Below, piece by piece: positions 13,876 through 22,571 of a stretch of 26,554 nt of DNA. Both the position numbers and the translations under genes were made by a program. Where the stretch lies: contig JAYEJB010000066.1 of NCBI GenBank assembly GCA_034716415.1, positions 1-26,554 of the forward strand, in the 5' to 3' direction. Numbering within the stretch: the first letter of the stretch is position 1; each line of letters starts with the position of its first letter. The notes under the pieces were generated by a model. The model saw nothing but the letters and a program-made list of their open reading frames with translations. It was not told where the DNA came from and made no database searches. Source of the stretch: JAYEJB01 sp034716415. Its GTDB lineage: Bacteria; Patescibacteriota; Patescibacteriia; SG8-24.

Positions 13876-15186
13876 ATGTTGATCAGTTACGATTTTAAAT
13901 CTGCCATCAAGGAAAAGATCGGCCTGGCTGGTACTCCGAAGAAGAGTTTGGCCGCGCTTTCGCCGAGGCTTAAGCGTATTCGGGACGGACTCAAGAAAGC
14001 GCACGAAGCCGGAAGTCTTGGTTTTCTCGGTATTCCCGAGCGTCGATTGGAGATTCGCGACACGATCGAGCTGGCTAAGGAGGTCTCACGCAGGTTCAAG
14101 ACGCTTATCGTGATTGGAATCGGGGGTTCGGATCTCGGTGCGCGCGCGTTCGTGCGGGCGCTCGACGAGGGGAAGGGGATGGATGTGCGGTTCATCGGCG
14201 CTAATACCGACCCGGAGGAGATTGCCGACCTGCTCGCGTCGGTCGATCTGAAAAAATGCGCGCTCAACGTCATCTCCAAGTCCGGCGGCACGATCGAACC
14301 GATGAGCACGTTCCTGCTCCTGCGAGACCGCCTCATCAGGAAGGTCGGCAAGAAGGCACACGCGAAACACGTCATCGCCACGACCGACAAAGAGAAAGGT
14401 GTCTTGCGGGAGATAGCGGATCGCGAGGGTTACCGCACGCTTCCCGTGCCGGACGATATCGGCGGACGCTTTTCCGCGCTCACTCCAGTGGGGCTGTTTC
14501 CGGCCGCCTGCGCCGGCATCGATGTGGACGCGCTCGTTCGCGGAGCGAAGAAAGTGCGTGAGCGGTTTCTCAGCATACCGATGAGCGGTAACAACGTCCT
14601 GAACTACTGCGCCATCCACTATCTCGGTTACGCGCGGTGCGGTCAGAATATCCACGTGCTGATGCCGTATGCGGCGCGGTTAGATCTTCTTGGTGACTGG
14701 TATCGCCAGCTGTGGGCCGAGAGTCTCGGTAACCGTCTGTCCAGGAAGGGTCGCGTAGTGAATCACGGCCCGACTCCGGTCTCGGCGCTCGGTGCGACCG
14801 ACCAGCACTCGCAGATTCAGTTATATAATGAAGGGCCGTTCGATAAGATCATCACTTTCATCGAGGTCGAGCGCATGCGCGACGATTTCATCGTACCGAA
14901 AGCGTATTCGGACCTGAAAGGGGTGGCTTACATGGGCGGACATAAGTTCAGTCATCTTCTCCGGAGCGAAAAGAAGGCGACCGCATCGGCGTTGACGCGC
15001 AACGGTCGGCCGAACGGCACTGTCAAAATTCCGTCCATCTCATCGGAATCGGTCGGTGCGCTGATGATGTTCTTCATGCTGGCGACCGCGGTGATGGGAG
15101 AACTCTTGGACGTGAACGTGTATGATCAGCCCGGCGTCGAAGCCGGTAAGAAGGCCATGGACAGGATACTCGGCAGGAAGAGATGA
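13876..15186 (+). CDS. pgi: Glucose-6-phosphate isomerase
   Basis: 436 aa from the ATG at 13876 (MLISYDFKSAI). An in-frame TTG at 13798 is rejected because it lies upstream of the promoter. Interconverts glucose-6-phosphate and fructose-6-phosphate in the cytoplasm. The SIS-fold motifs are visible: TLIVIGIGGSDLGARAF, NVISKSGGTIEPMSTFLLL for sugar-phosphate binding, DIGGRFSALTPVGLFPA, LWAESLGN with the likely catalytic Glu, GATDQHSQIQL, MGGHKFSHLL, and the C-terminal SSESVGALMMFFMLATAV. The length suits the short bacterial type (Thermotoga/Bacillus-like) rather than the 550-aa E. coli type. Its stop overlaps the start of the next gene by 4 nt (ATGA), so the two are translationally coupled. Confidence 0.95.
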   Translation: MLISYDFKSAIKEKIGLAGTPKKSLAALSPRLKRIRDGLKKAHEAGSLGFLGIPERRLEIRDTIELAKEVSRRFKTLIVIGIGGSDLGARAFVRALDEGKGMDVRFIGANTDPEEIADLLASVDLKKCALNVISKSGGTIEPMSTFLLLRDRLIRKVGKKAHAKHVIATTDKEKGVLREIADREGYRTLPVPDDIGGRFSALTPVGLFPAACAGIDVDALVRGAKKVRERFLSIPMSGNNVLNYCAIHYLGYARCGQNIHVLMPYAARLDLLGDWYRQLWAESLGNRLSRKGRVVNHGPTPVSALGATDQHSQIQLYNEGPFDKIITFIEVERMRDDFIVPKAYSDLKGVAYMGGHKFSHLLRSEKKATASALTRNGRPNGTVKIPSISSESVGALMMFFMLATAVMGELLDVNVYDQPGVEAGKKAMDRILGRKR

Positions 15187-16481
15187 CGGACAAGAAGAAG
15201 GAAAAAAAGATTTTCGTTGTAGTCTCGCGAATCGCACGGCGCTTCAGGTGTCGGTCCGAGAAGGCCGTCAAATTCGGTCTGTCTATCGTCATCATGACTT
15301 CGATGCCGCTCGTCTACATGATGGCGTTCGAGGCCGCGCCGGAGGAATATCATCCGTATTTCGTCGTGGAGCGGCCGGGCGAGGCTGCGGTGCGCGCGGT
15401 GAGCGGTCCCGGGGAGTCTGACGGACGGCGCGAGGTGCACACGCCGGAATTCGTCAAAGCGATCTACATCACGACTTCGACCGTCGGTTGGAAGTCCCGG
15501 TTCGATGAGTTGACGTCGCTCGTCGAGCGGACCGAGCTGAATTCGATGGTCATCGACATCAAGGATCATCGCGGGGCGATCGCGTTCAATCCCAAGTCTG
15601 ACGAGCTCAAGCCGCATGTCTCAAACAGGGCGGAGCTCGGTGATCTGGAGGAGCTGACCGGACCCCTTAGGGAGAAAGGCATCTACCTCATCGCTCGGCT
15701 TTTCGTCTTTCAGGATCCGGTCTTCGCCGAGGCGAATCCGGATCTCGCGGTCGGTCGCACTTGGGGAGACGGCATCTGGCGTGATTACCGCGGCATTCCG
15801 TGGCTCGATCCGGCCTCGAAGAAGGTTTGGCAGTACAACGCCACTATCGCCAAGGAGGCGTTCGCGGGCGGTTTTGACGAGATCCAGTTCGACTACATCC
15901 GTTTTCCGTCGGACGGGAATCTCAAGACCATCAAGTATCCGGTCTGGGACGGAGTCAAACCCAAGACAGACGTCATGCGCGAGTTCTTCACCTATCTGGA
16001 CAACGAACTGCGCGTCAAGAACGGCATCAAGACCTCGGTCGACCTGTTCGGTCTCACGATGTGGCAGCATGATTACGACCTGAATATCGGTCAGCGGCTC
16101 GTCGATTCAATGCCACACTTCGATTACATCTCACCGATGGTCTATCCATCTCATTATCCGGCCGGATTCAACGGGTACAGCAATCCGGCCGCAATGCCGT
16201 ACGAAGTCGTCTACTGGAACATGGTGCGCGGACAGGAGTTGGTGAAGAAGCTGCGGGAAGAGGATACTGAACGCGTGGCGGCGAATCCGGGAGCGCAACC
16301 GATCGAGCTGGCGACATTCCGGCCCTGGATCCAGGATTTCGATCTCGGCGCGGTCTATACCGCCGATCTGGTTCGTGGACAGATGGTTGCGACCGAAGAC
16401 GGTGAAGGCAGTGGCTGGCTGCTCTGGAACGCCGGCAACCGTTACACCGAGAACGCCCTTCTTTCGGCTGAAACAGAGTAA
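15183..16481 (+). CDS. Putative glycoside hydrolase, DUF4015 type, membrane-anchored
   Basis: 432 aa. A basic N-terminus and one hydrophobic segment (about residues 29-49) anchor it or serve as an uncleaved signal. The rest resembles the GH-like TIM barrel of PF13200 (DUF4015): VKAIYITTSTVG, NSMVIDIKDHRGAIAF, YLIARLFVFQDPVF, WLDPASKKVWQYN, FDEIQFDYIRFPSDG, FGLTMWQHDYDLNIGQ, DYISPMVYPSHYPAGF and WIQDF. Family members are predicted polysaccharide hydrolases; the substrate here is unknown, and catalytic acids are likely among D/E in DIKDHRG and DEIQFDYIRFP. The ATG lies inside the pgi stop (ATGA), so expression follows pgi. A role in the cell's own envelope glycans or a host polymer is inference. 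Confidence 0.85.
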   Translation: MTDKKKEKKIFVVVSRIARRFRCRSEKAVKFGLSIVIMTSMPLVYMMAFEAAPEEYHPYFVVERPGEAAVRAVSGPGESDGRREVHTPEFVKAIYITTSTVGWKSRFDELTSLVERTELNSMVIDIKDHRGAIAFNPKSDELKPHVSNRAELGDLEELTGPLREKGIYLIARLFVFQDPVFAEANPDLAVGRTWGDGIWRDYRGIPWLDPASKKVWQYNATIAKEAFAGGFDEIQFDYIRFPSDGNLKTIKYPVWDGVKPKTDVMREFFTYLDNELRVKNGIKTSVDLFGLTMWQHDYDLNIGQRLVDSMPHFDYISPMVYPSHYPAGFNGYSNPAAMPYEVVYWNMVRGQELVKKLREEDTERVAANPGAQPIELATFRPWIQDFDLGAVYTADLVRGQMVATEDGEGSGWLLWNAGNRYTENALLSAETE

Positions 16482-16641
16482 GCCAAAAGAAGCAGAAGGG
16501 GCAGAAGCGGTAAAATAACTAAACAGCTTAACAGCTGAAAGATTATTAAAGTTTAAAGATGAAACACCGTTTGGCTTTTAGCCAGTTGAGCTTTTAAGCT
16601 CTCTCACTCTCTTACTTTCTCTCTTTCTCACTTTCTAAAAT
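16482..16641. repeat. Intergenic stretch of short hairpins and repeats
   Basis: Contains GAAGGGGCAGAAGCGG (16495-16510), the complement of a repeat also found at 1066-1083 and 17712-17729; AAGCCAAA near 16480 paired with TTTGGCTT at 16570-16577; the hairpins TGGCTTTTAGCCA and GAGCTTTTAAGCTC (16588-16601); and a polypyrimidine run (16601-16636) that is the complement of the GAGA repeat. No promoter with a good consensus was found for the next gene. Confidence 0.6.
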
Positions 16642-17601
16642 ATGGAACCACCACTCCCGCCATTTCATCCCAAACTTCCCGCTCTTTTGGAGCATCTGAA
16701 ACTCCGCATTGTTGATGCCGTAAAATGGAACGTGCTGCTGTGCGTCGCGGTCGATGACGAGAAGAATCATCCTACGCACGTACTCAAGTTCGGTATCGAT
16801 CCGCGTAAGAACGAGAGCCTGGCCTACGAGACGCGTATCATGCGGGAGGCGTTTCCGGCTATCGATGATACCGCTTTCGAAACCTTGGTATTGCCGGAGT
16901 TTCTGGGCGGCAAGGAACACGACGGGATGCGTTGGCTGTTGATGAAGTACATCGAAGGACATCCGCTGGTGCGCGAATGGTCGGAGCTGACCTTCAAGGA
17001 CGACATCCTCGGCGGGAAAGGGATTGACGATAAGATAGCGACAATGGCCGTGGACGTCCTGCGCGACTTGCGCATGATCGATACGACGCGTCTGCCGGAT
17101 TTCATACGCGGTTTCGATTTCGTGCAGTGGCTCGATAGTTTTAAGGTCAGGAGCGGAGAGATGGTGGAAGCAGGGCTCTTGGAGAAAAGTGCCATTGAGG
17201 TCGCGCTCAAGATATTCACCAGCCACAGGCCGGAACGATATCAGGGTTCGGTGTTCACGAACGGTGATTTCTATCCCAGGAATTTCATCATCACCGCAGA
17301 CAACAAGGTCGCCTTGGTGGACTGGGTCGGCGGCATCGATCCGTGGGATTTTGTGGCGATGTACGCTTGGTTGCTGATGTGGAACAACACCAAGTGGCAG
17401 GTTCGGTACGTCACGGATCTCAAGAAACATTTCCGTATCGACGGTGATGAGATGCAGGTGGGATTGCTGGTGAAGTCTTTCGACATGGTCTACCGCTGGA
17501 AGGATCAGCCTGAAGTAGACATCGGATTCGCGAGGACACAGATGCTCGCTTATTTCCATCACTGCCTCGACCTCGATTACGTGCGACAATTGTTTGGATA
17601 G
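16642..17601 (+). CDS. Aminoglycoside-phosphotransferase-like (choline-kinase-fold) protein
   Basis: 319 aa with the APH/choline kinase fold. Visible: VLKFG with the ATP-binding K49, E63 in AYET, the hinge-region LLMKYIEGHPL, the catalytic loop VFTNGDFYPRNF (D209, N214) and VALVDWVG with the metal-binding D227. Brenner's motif normally reads HGD; here it is NGD, which is seen in some family members but not the commonest form. Likely a small-molecule kinase acting in the cytoplasm; APH-fold proteins act on sugars, aminoglycosides, choline or protein substrates, so resistance should not be assumed. It stands alone between two repeat-filled gaps. Confidence 0.85.
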   Translation: MEPPLPPFHPKLPALLEHLKLRIVDAVKWNVLLCVAVDDEKNHPTHVLKFGIDPRKNESLAYETRIMREAFPAIDDTAFETLVLPEFLGGKEHDGMRWLLMKYIEGHPLVREWSELTFKDDILGGKGIDDKIATMAVDVLRDLRMIDTTRLPDFIRGFDFVQWLDSFKVRSGEMVEAGLLEKSAIEVALKIFTSHRPERYQGSVFTNGDFYPRNFIITADNKVALVDWVGGIDPWDFVAMYAWLLMWNNTKWQVRYVTDLKKHFRIDGDEMQVGLLVKSFDMVYRWKDQPEVDIGFARTQMLAYFHHCLDLDYVRQLFG

Positions 17602-17776
17602 GGAGAGTCAGAAGGTCGGAAGGGATAAACAAAGCGGAGAAAATTCACATCTTCGTTCAATCCATCCTTTCCACCATTCTTCTGCCCCTTCCCTGCCTGC
17701 TGGCAGGCAGGTCCCGCTTCTGCCCCTTCTGCCCCTCCTGTCACCCCTGCCACTCCTCTCATTATCTCCGTTCGTG
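17602..17776. repeat. Intergenic repeat block with a near-perfect palindrome
   Basis: Purine-rich then pyrimidine-rich. CCTGCCTGC (17692-17700) and GCAGGCAGG (17703-17711) form a 9-bp hairpin with a 2-nt loop, without a T-run. TCCCGCTTCTGCCCCTTC at 17712-17729 is identical to 1066-1083. I see no gene here. Confidence 0.65.
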
Positions 17777-17785
17777 TGATATTAT
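17777..17785 (+). promoter_or_regulatory. Extended -10 promoter of the giant surface-protein gene
   Basis: TG-A-TATTAT; predicted start about 17792, giving a leader of about 22 nt. No -35 match. Confidence 0.4.
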
Positions 17786-17794
17786 ATATGTATA

Positions 17795-17811
17795 GCGGAG
17801 TAACATTCCGC
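17795..17811 (+). promoter_or_regulatory. Possible Shine-Dalgarno-masking hairpin
   Basis: GCGGA (17795-17799) and TCCGC (17807-17811) can pair around a 7-nt loop immediately before the ATG at 17814. The only GGAG in the leader (17797-17800) overlaps the stem, so translation could be modulated by folding. Confidence 0.3.
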
Positions 17812-17813
17812 GC

Positions 17814-20800
17814 ATGGAAAATCGGGTAAAAGTCATACTCATGAATTCAAGTTTTCGCCAGGTCATGATGGCGATAGCTGTTTTTGCTGTCGTTTTTTTG
17901 ATGTCCGCGGCCTGTTTCTTCGGTGTCAGGTACGTGGTGGCCGTAACGACGTTCTGGGTCGAGCTGGCTTCGCCGACCGGCGGTACGGTTTCCGGAATGG
18001 TGCCGCTTGACGCGCACACGAACGCTCCGGCCACATCCGTGCAGTTCGATGTGCAGGACATGAGCGGGACCGTCGTCTGGAGCGCGACCGGCGTACCTAC
18101 CGACGGCACGTATCAGGCATGGCACGGCGATTGGGATTCATATTCCGTCGCAGACGGTGACCATCAGATCAAGGCACGGGCGACGTTCAGCGACGGTAGT
18201 GTCGTGGGTTCGGGTCCGACCGCGGTCTATGTGATGAACGGCGGCGGCGCGACAGGGCACTCAGTCACTGTCACGTATCCGATGCCGGGTTCATACCTGT
18301 CCGGGACGATACCTCTTTCGGCGGTCACCGATTCCATGGCCGATTACATCGATTTTATCATCCGCGACAGCGCCGGCGCGGTTGTCGGTGAACTGGACGC
18401 CTTTACGAGCGACGGTGTCGGCTGGTCATACGACTGGGATTCCACGTCCCTGCCTAACGGAAGCTATGATGTCGTCGCCCTGGCCTGGTTCGAGGGGTCG
18501 TCGTTCGACAGTTATCCCCCGATAGGTTTCACGGTCGATAATCCCACTTTGAGCATCATGATGATGTATCCGACGCCCAGTATGGCCGTGTCGGGCATGG
18601 TGGAGATGAACGCCTCGACCACGACCACCGTCGGGACGCTCTGGTTTCGCGTGCGCGATGCCACCGGCGGTCTTATAGATGAAAAGGTCGGCACCGCTTT
18701 GGCCGGTAGCGCCGGCATGTCATGGGAAGCGATCTGGGACGCGAGCATCGCGTCGCCCGGCAGCTACACCATCACCGGGGAATACGGCAGCGTCACCAGT
18801 CCGGCGATTATGGTGTATGTGGAAGATACCGTCGGCGGTGATGGTGGTGACGCGACGATAACGGTCACCTATCCGACCGAAGGGATGACGGTGTATGAAT
18901 CCATGGATCTGTTCGCCACGACGTCCACGCCCGTCACTTCTCTGTATTTCGGCATCCACGACGCGACCGGAGCGGCGGTCGACGATTTTCCGGCGAGCAT
19001 GACATCGAGTGAGGGGACGTCCTGGGAGGCGTTCTGGGATATGACTACGCGTCCGTCCGGCACCTATACCGTGCACGCGTATTCAGGCACGATCAGCAGT
19101 CCGCCGGTGACGGTGTACATCGAGGAATCGGGATCCGCCGGAGAGACCCTGACGGTCAATATGGTCCATCCGACATCGACCTCGACCGCGTCCGGCATCG
19201 TCCAGTTGAAGGCGTCGACCGACTCGGTAGCCGGTTTGGTGAGGTTTGAGGTGTGGCCCGAGGGTTCGAGTTATCCGCCCGAGATGATCTACGGCGCGGT
19301 GTCGGCTGATGTCCTGCTTTGGACAAGCGACTGGGACACGAGCGGTATCACCGAAGGATGGTACTTGGTCAGGGCGCTCGCCAGTACCGACACTTCATCG
19401 GTATCAAGCGGTGATGTGAGGTTTTACGTCGATAACAGTACGGACGACCCCGGTGATGACAGCGGGGCATTGGCGGTAAACATCGTCTATCCCGCGCCCA
19501 GTACGGTGCTTTCCGGCTCCGTGAACCTGTCGGCTGAAACCGATATCGGCGCCGATGGTCTCGAGTTCATCATCAGTCCGATGGACGCGGCATCGGGCGC
19601 GACGATGACGACGTTAGTGGCCACGGCGGATAGCACCTTCACGAGTTGGAACAGCGGTTGGAACAGCGGCACGGTTCCCAACGGCGAATATCAGGTCGTG
19701 GCGCAGGCCTGGTGCGGGACATTCATGATCGCATCGAATCCGTTGATAGTCCTCGTCGAGAATGCCGATGACACCACCGAGGGACTGTTCGTCGAGATGG
19801 TCCCCCCCACGTCGGACGGATCGTATATAGACGGTCCGGTCGAATTGAAAGCGACGTCCTTCCCGGAGACCATGACCGCTTCCCTGCGCTTCATCGTCAC
19901 CGGACTCGAACCTGACGCGTTGTCCGGATCCTTGTCGGCGTTTTTCGACGAGACTCTCGGAGCGTGGATCGCCGATTGGGATCCCGTGTCGTTCGGAGAG
20001 GGTTTATTCTCCATCCGTGCCGAAGCGACGAGCTTCACCGGGACTATCCATGATTCCGCCGAATCTTCAGTGACCGTGACCGGAGCTGATTCCACCGAGG
20101 GTGAGCCGCCTGCTGAAGAACGTCATGTTGAGGTCATGAAACCCGTTCTGAACGCCATAGTCGACGGGTCGGTCGGGTTGGTCGCCGTCTCGATAGGAGA
20201 TATCAACGGTGTTTCCTTCCGTATTTTCCCGGTCGGCGTGACGGACATGAATGCCGCGATTCGTGTCGATGCGGCGTTGGATTCCACGGGCCGTTGGGTC
20301 GTCGTGTGGGACAGCCACTCCGTATCGAATGGGGACTACGCGATTCGCGCTCTCGGTCTGTTTGACGGCGAGGTCATCATAGACAGCGCACACGTAAATT
20401 TTATCGTCGATAATATTCCCACGGAAGATGATGACACGACGACAGAGCCGGATGACACGACCGCGTCGATGCCGCTTGAAGGAGTGCGCGTACTGGAACC
20501 TGTATCCGGGGCGACTGTCGCCGGGCTGGTCGAGGTGATCGCCGAGACATACGGCTGGGCGGAGAGCGTGACTTTCAGGATAGGGACCATCGACGGAAGC
20601 GTCCGTTCAGGCACGACCGGCATGCGGATGACGAACGGTAGGTGGCGCGGCGTGTGGGGTACCGCGGAGCTGCCCAATGAAAAATATTCGATCGTGGCAG
20701 TGGCTACCATGGGTGACGTGGTAGTGGTCAGCGAAAAGATATTCGTGGCCTTGGCGGCGCCCGGCGAGGAGCTGCCGAAAGACGACAGCATCATGGATCC

Positions 20801-22493
20801 GACCGAGAAGCCGGAAACCGATGTCGATATAGATGAGATAATCGATGCGGAGGTCCATGTCGTCAGACCGGCGCCGGGCGTGGTCAGTGGTATCGTATCG
20901 CTGGTGGCCAAGGATTTCGGGCCGATCAAGGAGGTCAGGTTCATCGTCCGGCAATCCGGCACGGGCACCACGATACTGTCGCGCCGAGCCATCTATGATT
21001 CGGCCAGGCTTCTTTGGTCGACATTCTGGAATTCAAGCGGTTTCGAACCCGGCAAGTATATCGTCGTCGCGGTCGGTACGGATGTCGCGGGCGACGAGGT
21101 CCGTAGTACGCCGATCCAGGTAGCGGTTCCTGAACCGTACGAGACCGAAATCGGACTCAAGGAACCTATCACTGAAGTGGCGCAGATTCCGATCGATGCC
21201 GTGCGTGAAGCCGTAACGGAGATTCCGGAAGGGACGACGACCGTCATCGCGCCATCGCTCTTGTCACAGTTCCAGGAGAAGATCGAAGGACTGCATGATG
21301 AATGTGTCGCGGCCGGAATTCCGCCGGAGAAATGCAAGGATTGGCTCGCCGCGAGATACAGGGCGGATGAGTGTCGGGCCGTCGGTATAATCACGCGGGA
21401 AGAGTGCGTTGCTCACCTTTGGGAGATCCACGGTGGATCCATTCCGGAATGTTCCGGTCAGAGCAGGGAATTCTGCAGTGAGTACCTGGCAAAACGGACC
21501 GAGGGTTTCATCAGCAATGATGATCTTGATGACATCGAAGATGAGGTCTTGCCGCTTATCGGTCAGGTGTTTACGTTCAGGCGTCCGTCAGAGGATGTGC
21601 CGGATGAGTCCGGCATGTCGGATATACTGTTCGACACGATGCCGTTGCGGGGTGATGAGGAGATTTCCATGCGTATGCACGCATCGCCCGCGTTCGCGCG
21701 GGTGGATGAGACCAGGAGCCGCCGGTTCGTTCCCGCGATTATCCTGGTCGACACTGACGGCGACGGCCTGCCGGACGACGCGGAAAGACGTATCGGAACC
21801 GACCCGACGAATCCGGACAGCGACGGAGACGGCTATATGGATGCTGATGAGTTGCGTAACGGTTACGACCCTCTCGGTTCCGGGCGTCTCGGCGAGGCGG
21901 GTACCGATACCGAACTGGCTCCAGTGGACGCGGCGGTGCTGTCAGGCGTGCCGATCGAACAGCCGAAATACGCCGGTGACGTTTCGGACGATTTGAGCAT
22001 CGGTCTGCTGGATTTGGGTCCGCCGGATGACGACGCGGGTGAAGAGCCGGGTGACGAGATACCGCCGGGTGAGCCGCTGACATTCACGGGTACGGCCCTG
22101 CCAGGCGAAGTCGTGACGTTGTTCATCTACAGTTATCTGCCGATGATCCTGACGACTACCGCTAACGAGAACGGCGACTGGGCGTACGAACTCGAATCGG
22201 ATCTGGTGGACGGAGAGCATGAAGTCTACGTTACGGTCACCGACGAGACCGGCAAGGTCAAGTCGAAGAGTAATCCGCTCGCGTTCTTCGTCTCTGAAGC
22301 CGCTGCCGTATCATCAGAAGATTTCTTCGGTCAACCGGTCGAGAGATCAGCGATCATCACTCCGCAGGACGAGATCGGTCGTGTATTCAACTGGTATATC
22401 CTCGGGGCGATCGGTCTGATACTCGCGGCTCTCTCGGCCGGCATCATCATCGTGTTGCGACCGAAGAAAATGAAGTTCGAGGATGTGGAATAA
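17814..22493 (+). CDS. Giant surface protein: ten Ig-like repeats, cysteine-pair region, TSP3 repeats, C-terminal membrane anchor
   Basis: 1559 aa. A hydrophobic segment (about residues 15-44) acts as signal or anchor. Ten Ig-like beta-sandwich repeats of about 90-120 aa follow to about residue 1108. Each opens with a pattern like YPxxGxxxSGxVxLxA and nears its end with WDxxxxxxGxYxVxA (for example YDWDSTSLPNGSYDVVALA and SGWNSGTVPNGEYQVVAQA). Residues about 1160-1228 hold three Cys pairs, the first two near ECxxxGIxxxxC. Residues about 1312-1356 are two TSP3 repeats (DTDGDGLPDD, DSDGDGYMD) each with a GTDP/GYDP-like turn. Another Ig-like domain follows (about 1424-1502), and the last helix (about 1525-1548, ILGAIGLILAALSAGIIIVL) plus KKMKFEDVE anchors the C-terminus. 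No sortase motif. Likely a stalk or adhesin on the cell surface. A terminator follows directly. Confidence 0.9.
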   Translation: MENRVKVILMNSSFRQVMMAIAVFAVVFLMSAACFFGVRYVVAVTTFWVELASPTGGTVSGMVPLDAHTNAPATSVQFDVQDMSGTVVWSATGVPTDGTYQAWHGDWDSYSVADGDHQIKARATFSDGSVVGSGPTAVYVMNGGGATGHSVTVTYPMPGSYLSGTIPLSAVTDSMADYIDFIIRDSAGAVVGELDAFTSDGVGWSYDWDSTSLPNGSYDVVALAWFEGSSFDSYPPIGFTVDNPTLSIMMMYPTPSMAVSGMVEMNASTTTTVGTLWFRVRDATGGLIDEKVGTALAGSAGMSWEAIWDASIASPGSYTITGEYGSVTSPAIMVYVEDTVGGDGGDATITVTYPTEGMTVYESMDLFATTSTPVTSLYFGIHDATGAAVDDFPASMTSSEGTSWEAFWDMTTRPSGTYTVHAYSGTISSPPVTVYIEESGSAGETLTVNMVHPTSTSTASGIVQLKASTDSVAGLVRFEVWPEGSSYPPEMIYGAVSADVLLWTSDWDTSGITEGWYLVRALASTDTSSVSSGDVRFYVDNSTDDPGDDSGALAVNIVYPAPSTVLSGSVNLSAETDIGADGLEFIISPMDAASGATMTTLVATADSTFTSWNSGWNSGTVPNGEYQVVAQAWCGTFMIASNPLIVLVENADDTTEGLFVEMVPPTSDGSYIDGPVELKATSFPETMTASLRFIVTGLEPDALSGSLSAFFDETLGAWIADWDPVSFGEGLFSIRAEATSFTGTIHDSAESSVTVTGADSTEGEPPAEERHVEVMKPVLNAIVDGSVGLVAVSIGDINGVSFRIFPVGVTDMNAAIRVDAALDSTGRWVVVWDSHSVSNGDYAIRALGLFDGEVIIDSAHVNFIVDNIPTEDDDTTTEPDDTTASMPLEGVRVLEPVSGATVAGLVEVIAETYGWAESVTFRIGTIDGSVRSGTTGMRMTNGRWRGVWGTAELPNEKYSIVAVATMGDVVVVSEKIFVALAAPGEELPKDDSIMDPTEKPETDVDIDEIIDAEVHVVRPAPGVVSGIVSLVAKDFGPIKEVRFIVRQSGTGTTILSRRAIYDSARLLWSTFWNSSGFEPGKYIVVAVGTDVAGDEVRSTPIQVAVPEPYETEIGLKEPITEVAQIPIDAVREAVTEIPEGTTTVIAPSLLSQFQEKIEGLHDECVAAGIPPEKCKDWLAARYRADECRAVGIITREECVAHLWEIHGGSIPECSGQSREFCSEYLAKRTEGFISNDDLDDIEDEVLPLIGQVFTFRRPSEDVPDESGMSDILFDTMPLRGDEEISMRMHASPAFARVDETRSRRFVPAIILVDTDGDGLPDDAERRIGTDPTNPDSDGDGYMDADELRNGYDPLGSGRLGEAGTDTELAPVDAAVLSGVPIEQPKYAGDVSDDLSIGLLDLGPPDDDAGEEPGDEIPPGEPLTFTGTALPGEVVTLFIYSYLPMILTTTANENGDWAYELESDLVDGEHEVYVTVTDETGKVKSKSNPLAFFVSEAAAVSSEDFFGQPVERSAIITPQDEIGRVFNWYILGAIGLILAALSAGIIIVLRPKKMKFEDVE

Positions 22494-22514
22494 CTGTCAT
22501 AAATTGAAATGATA

Positions 22515-22550
22515 AAGACCGCGCAAGCCGCGGTCTTATTGATCTTTTAA
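22515..22550 (+). terminator. Rho-independent terminator
   Basis: A 9-bp stem (AAGACCGCG 22515-22523 and CGCGGTCTT 22529-22537, 5-nt loop) followed by a T-rich stretch including CTTTT. It ends the giant-protein transcript. Confidence 0.75.
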
Positions 22551-22571
22551 TGTTCATGAAAGGAGCCACGG

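Noticed and set aside
16612..17589. 325-codon minus-strand frame
   Set aside because: Shadow of the APH-fold gene, whose catalytic motifs are intact on the plus strand.
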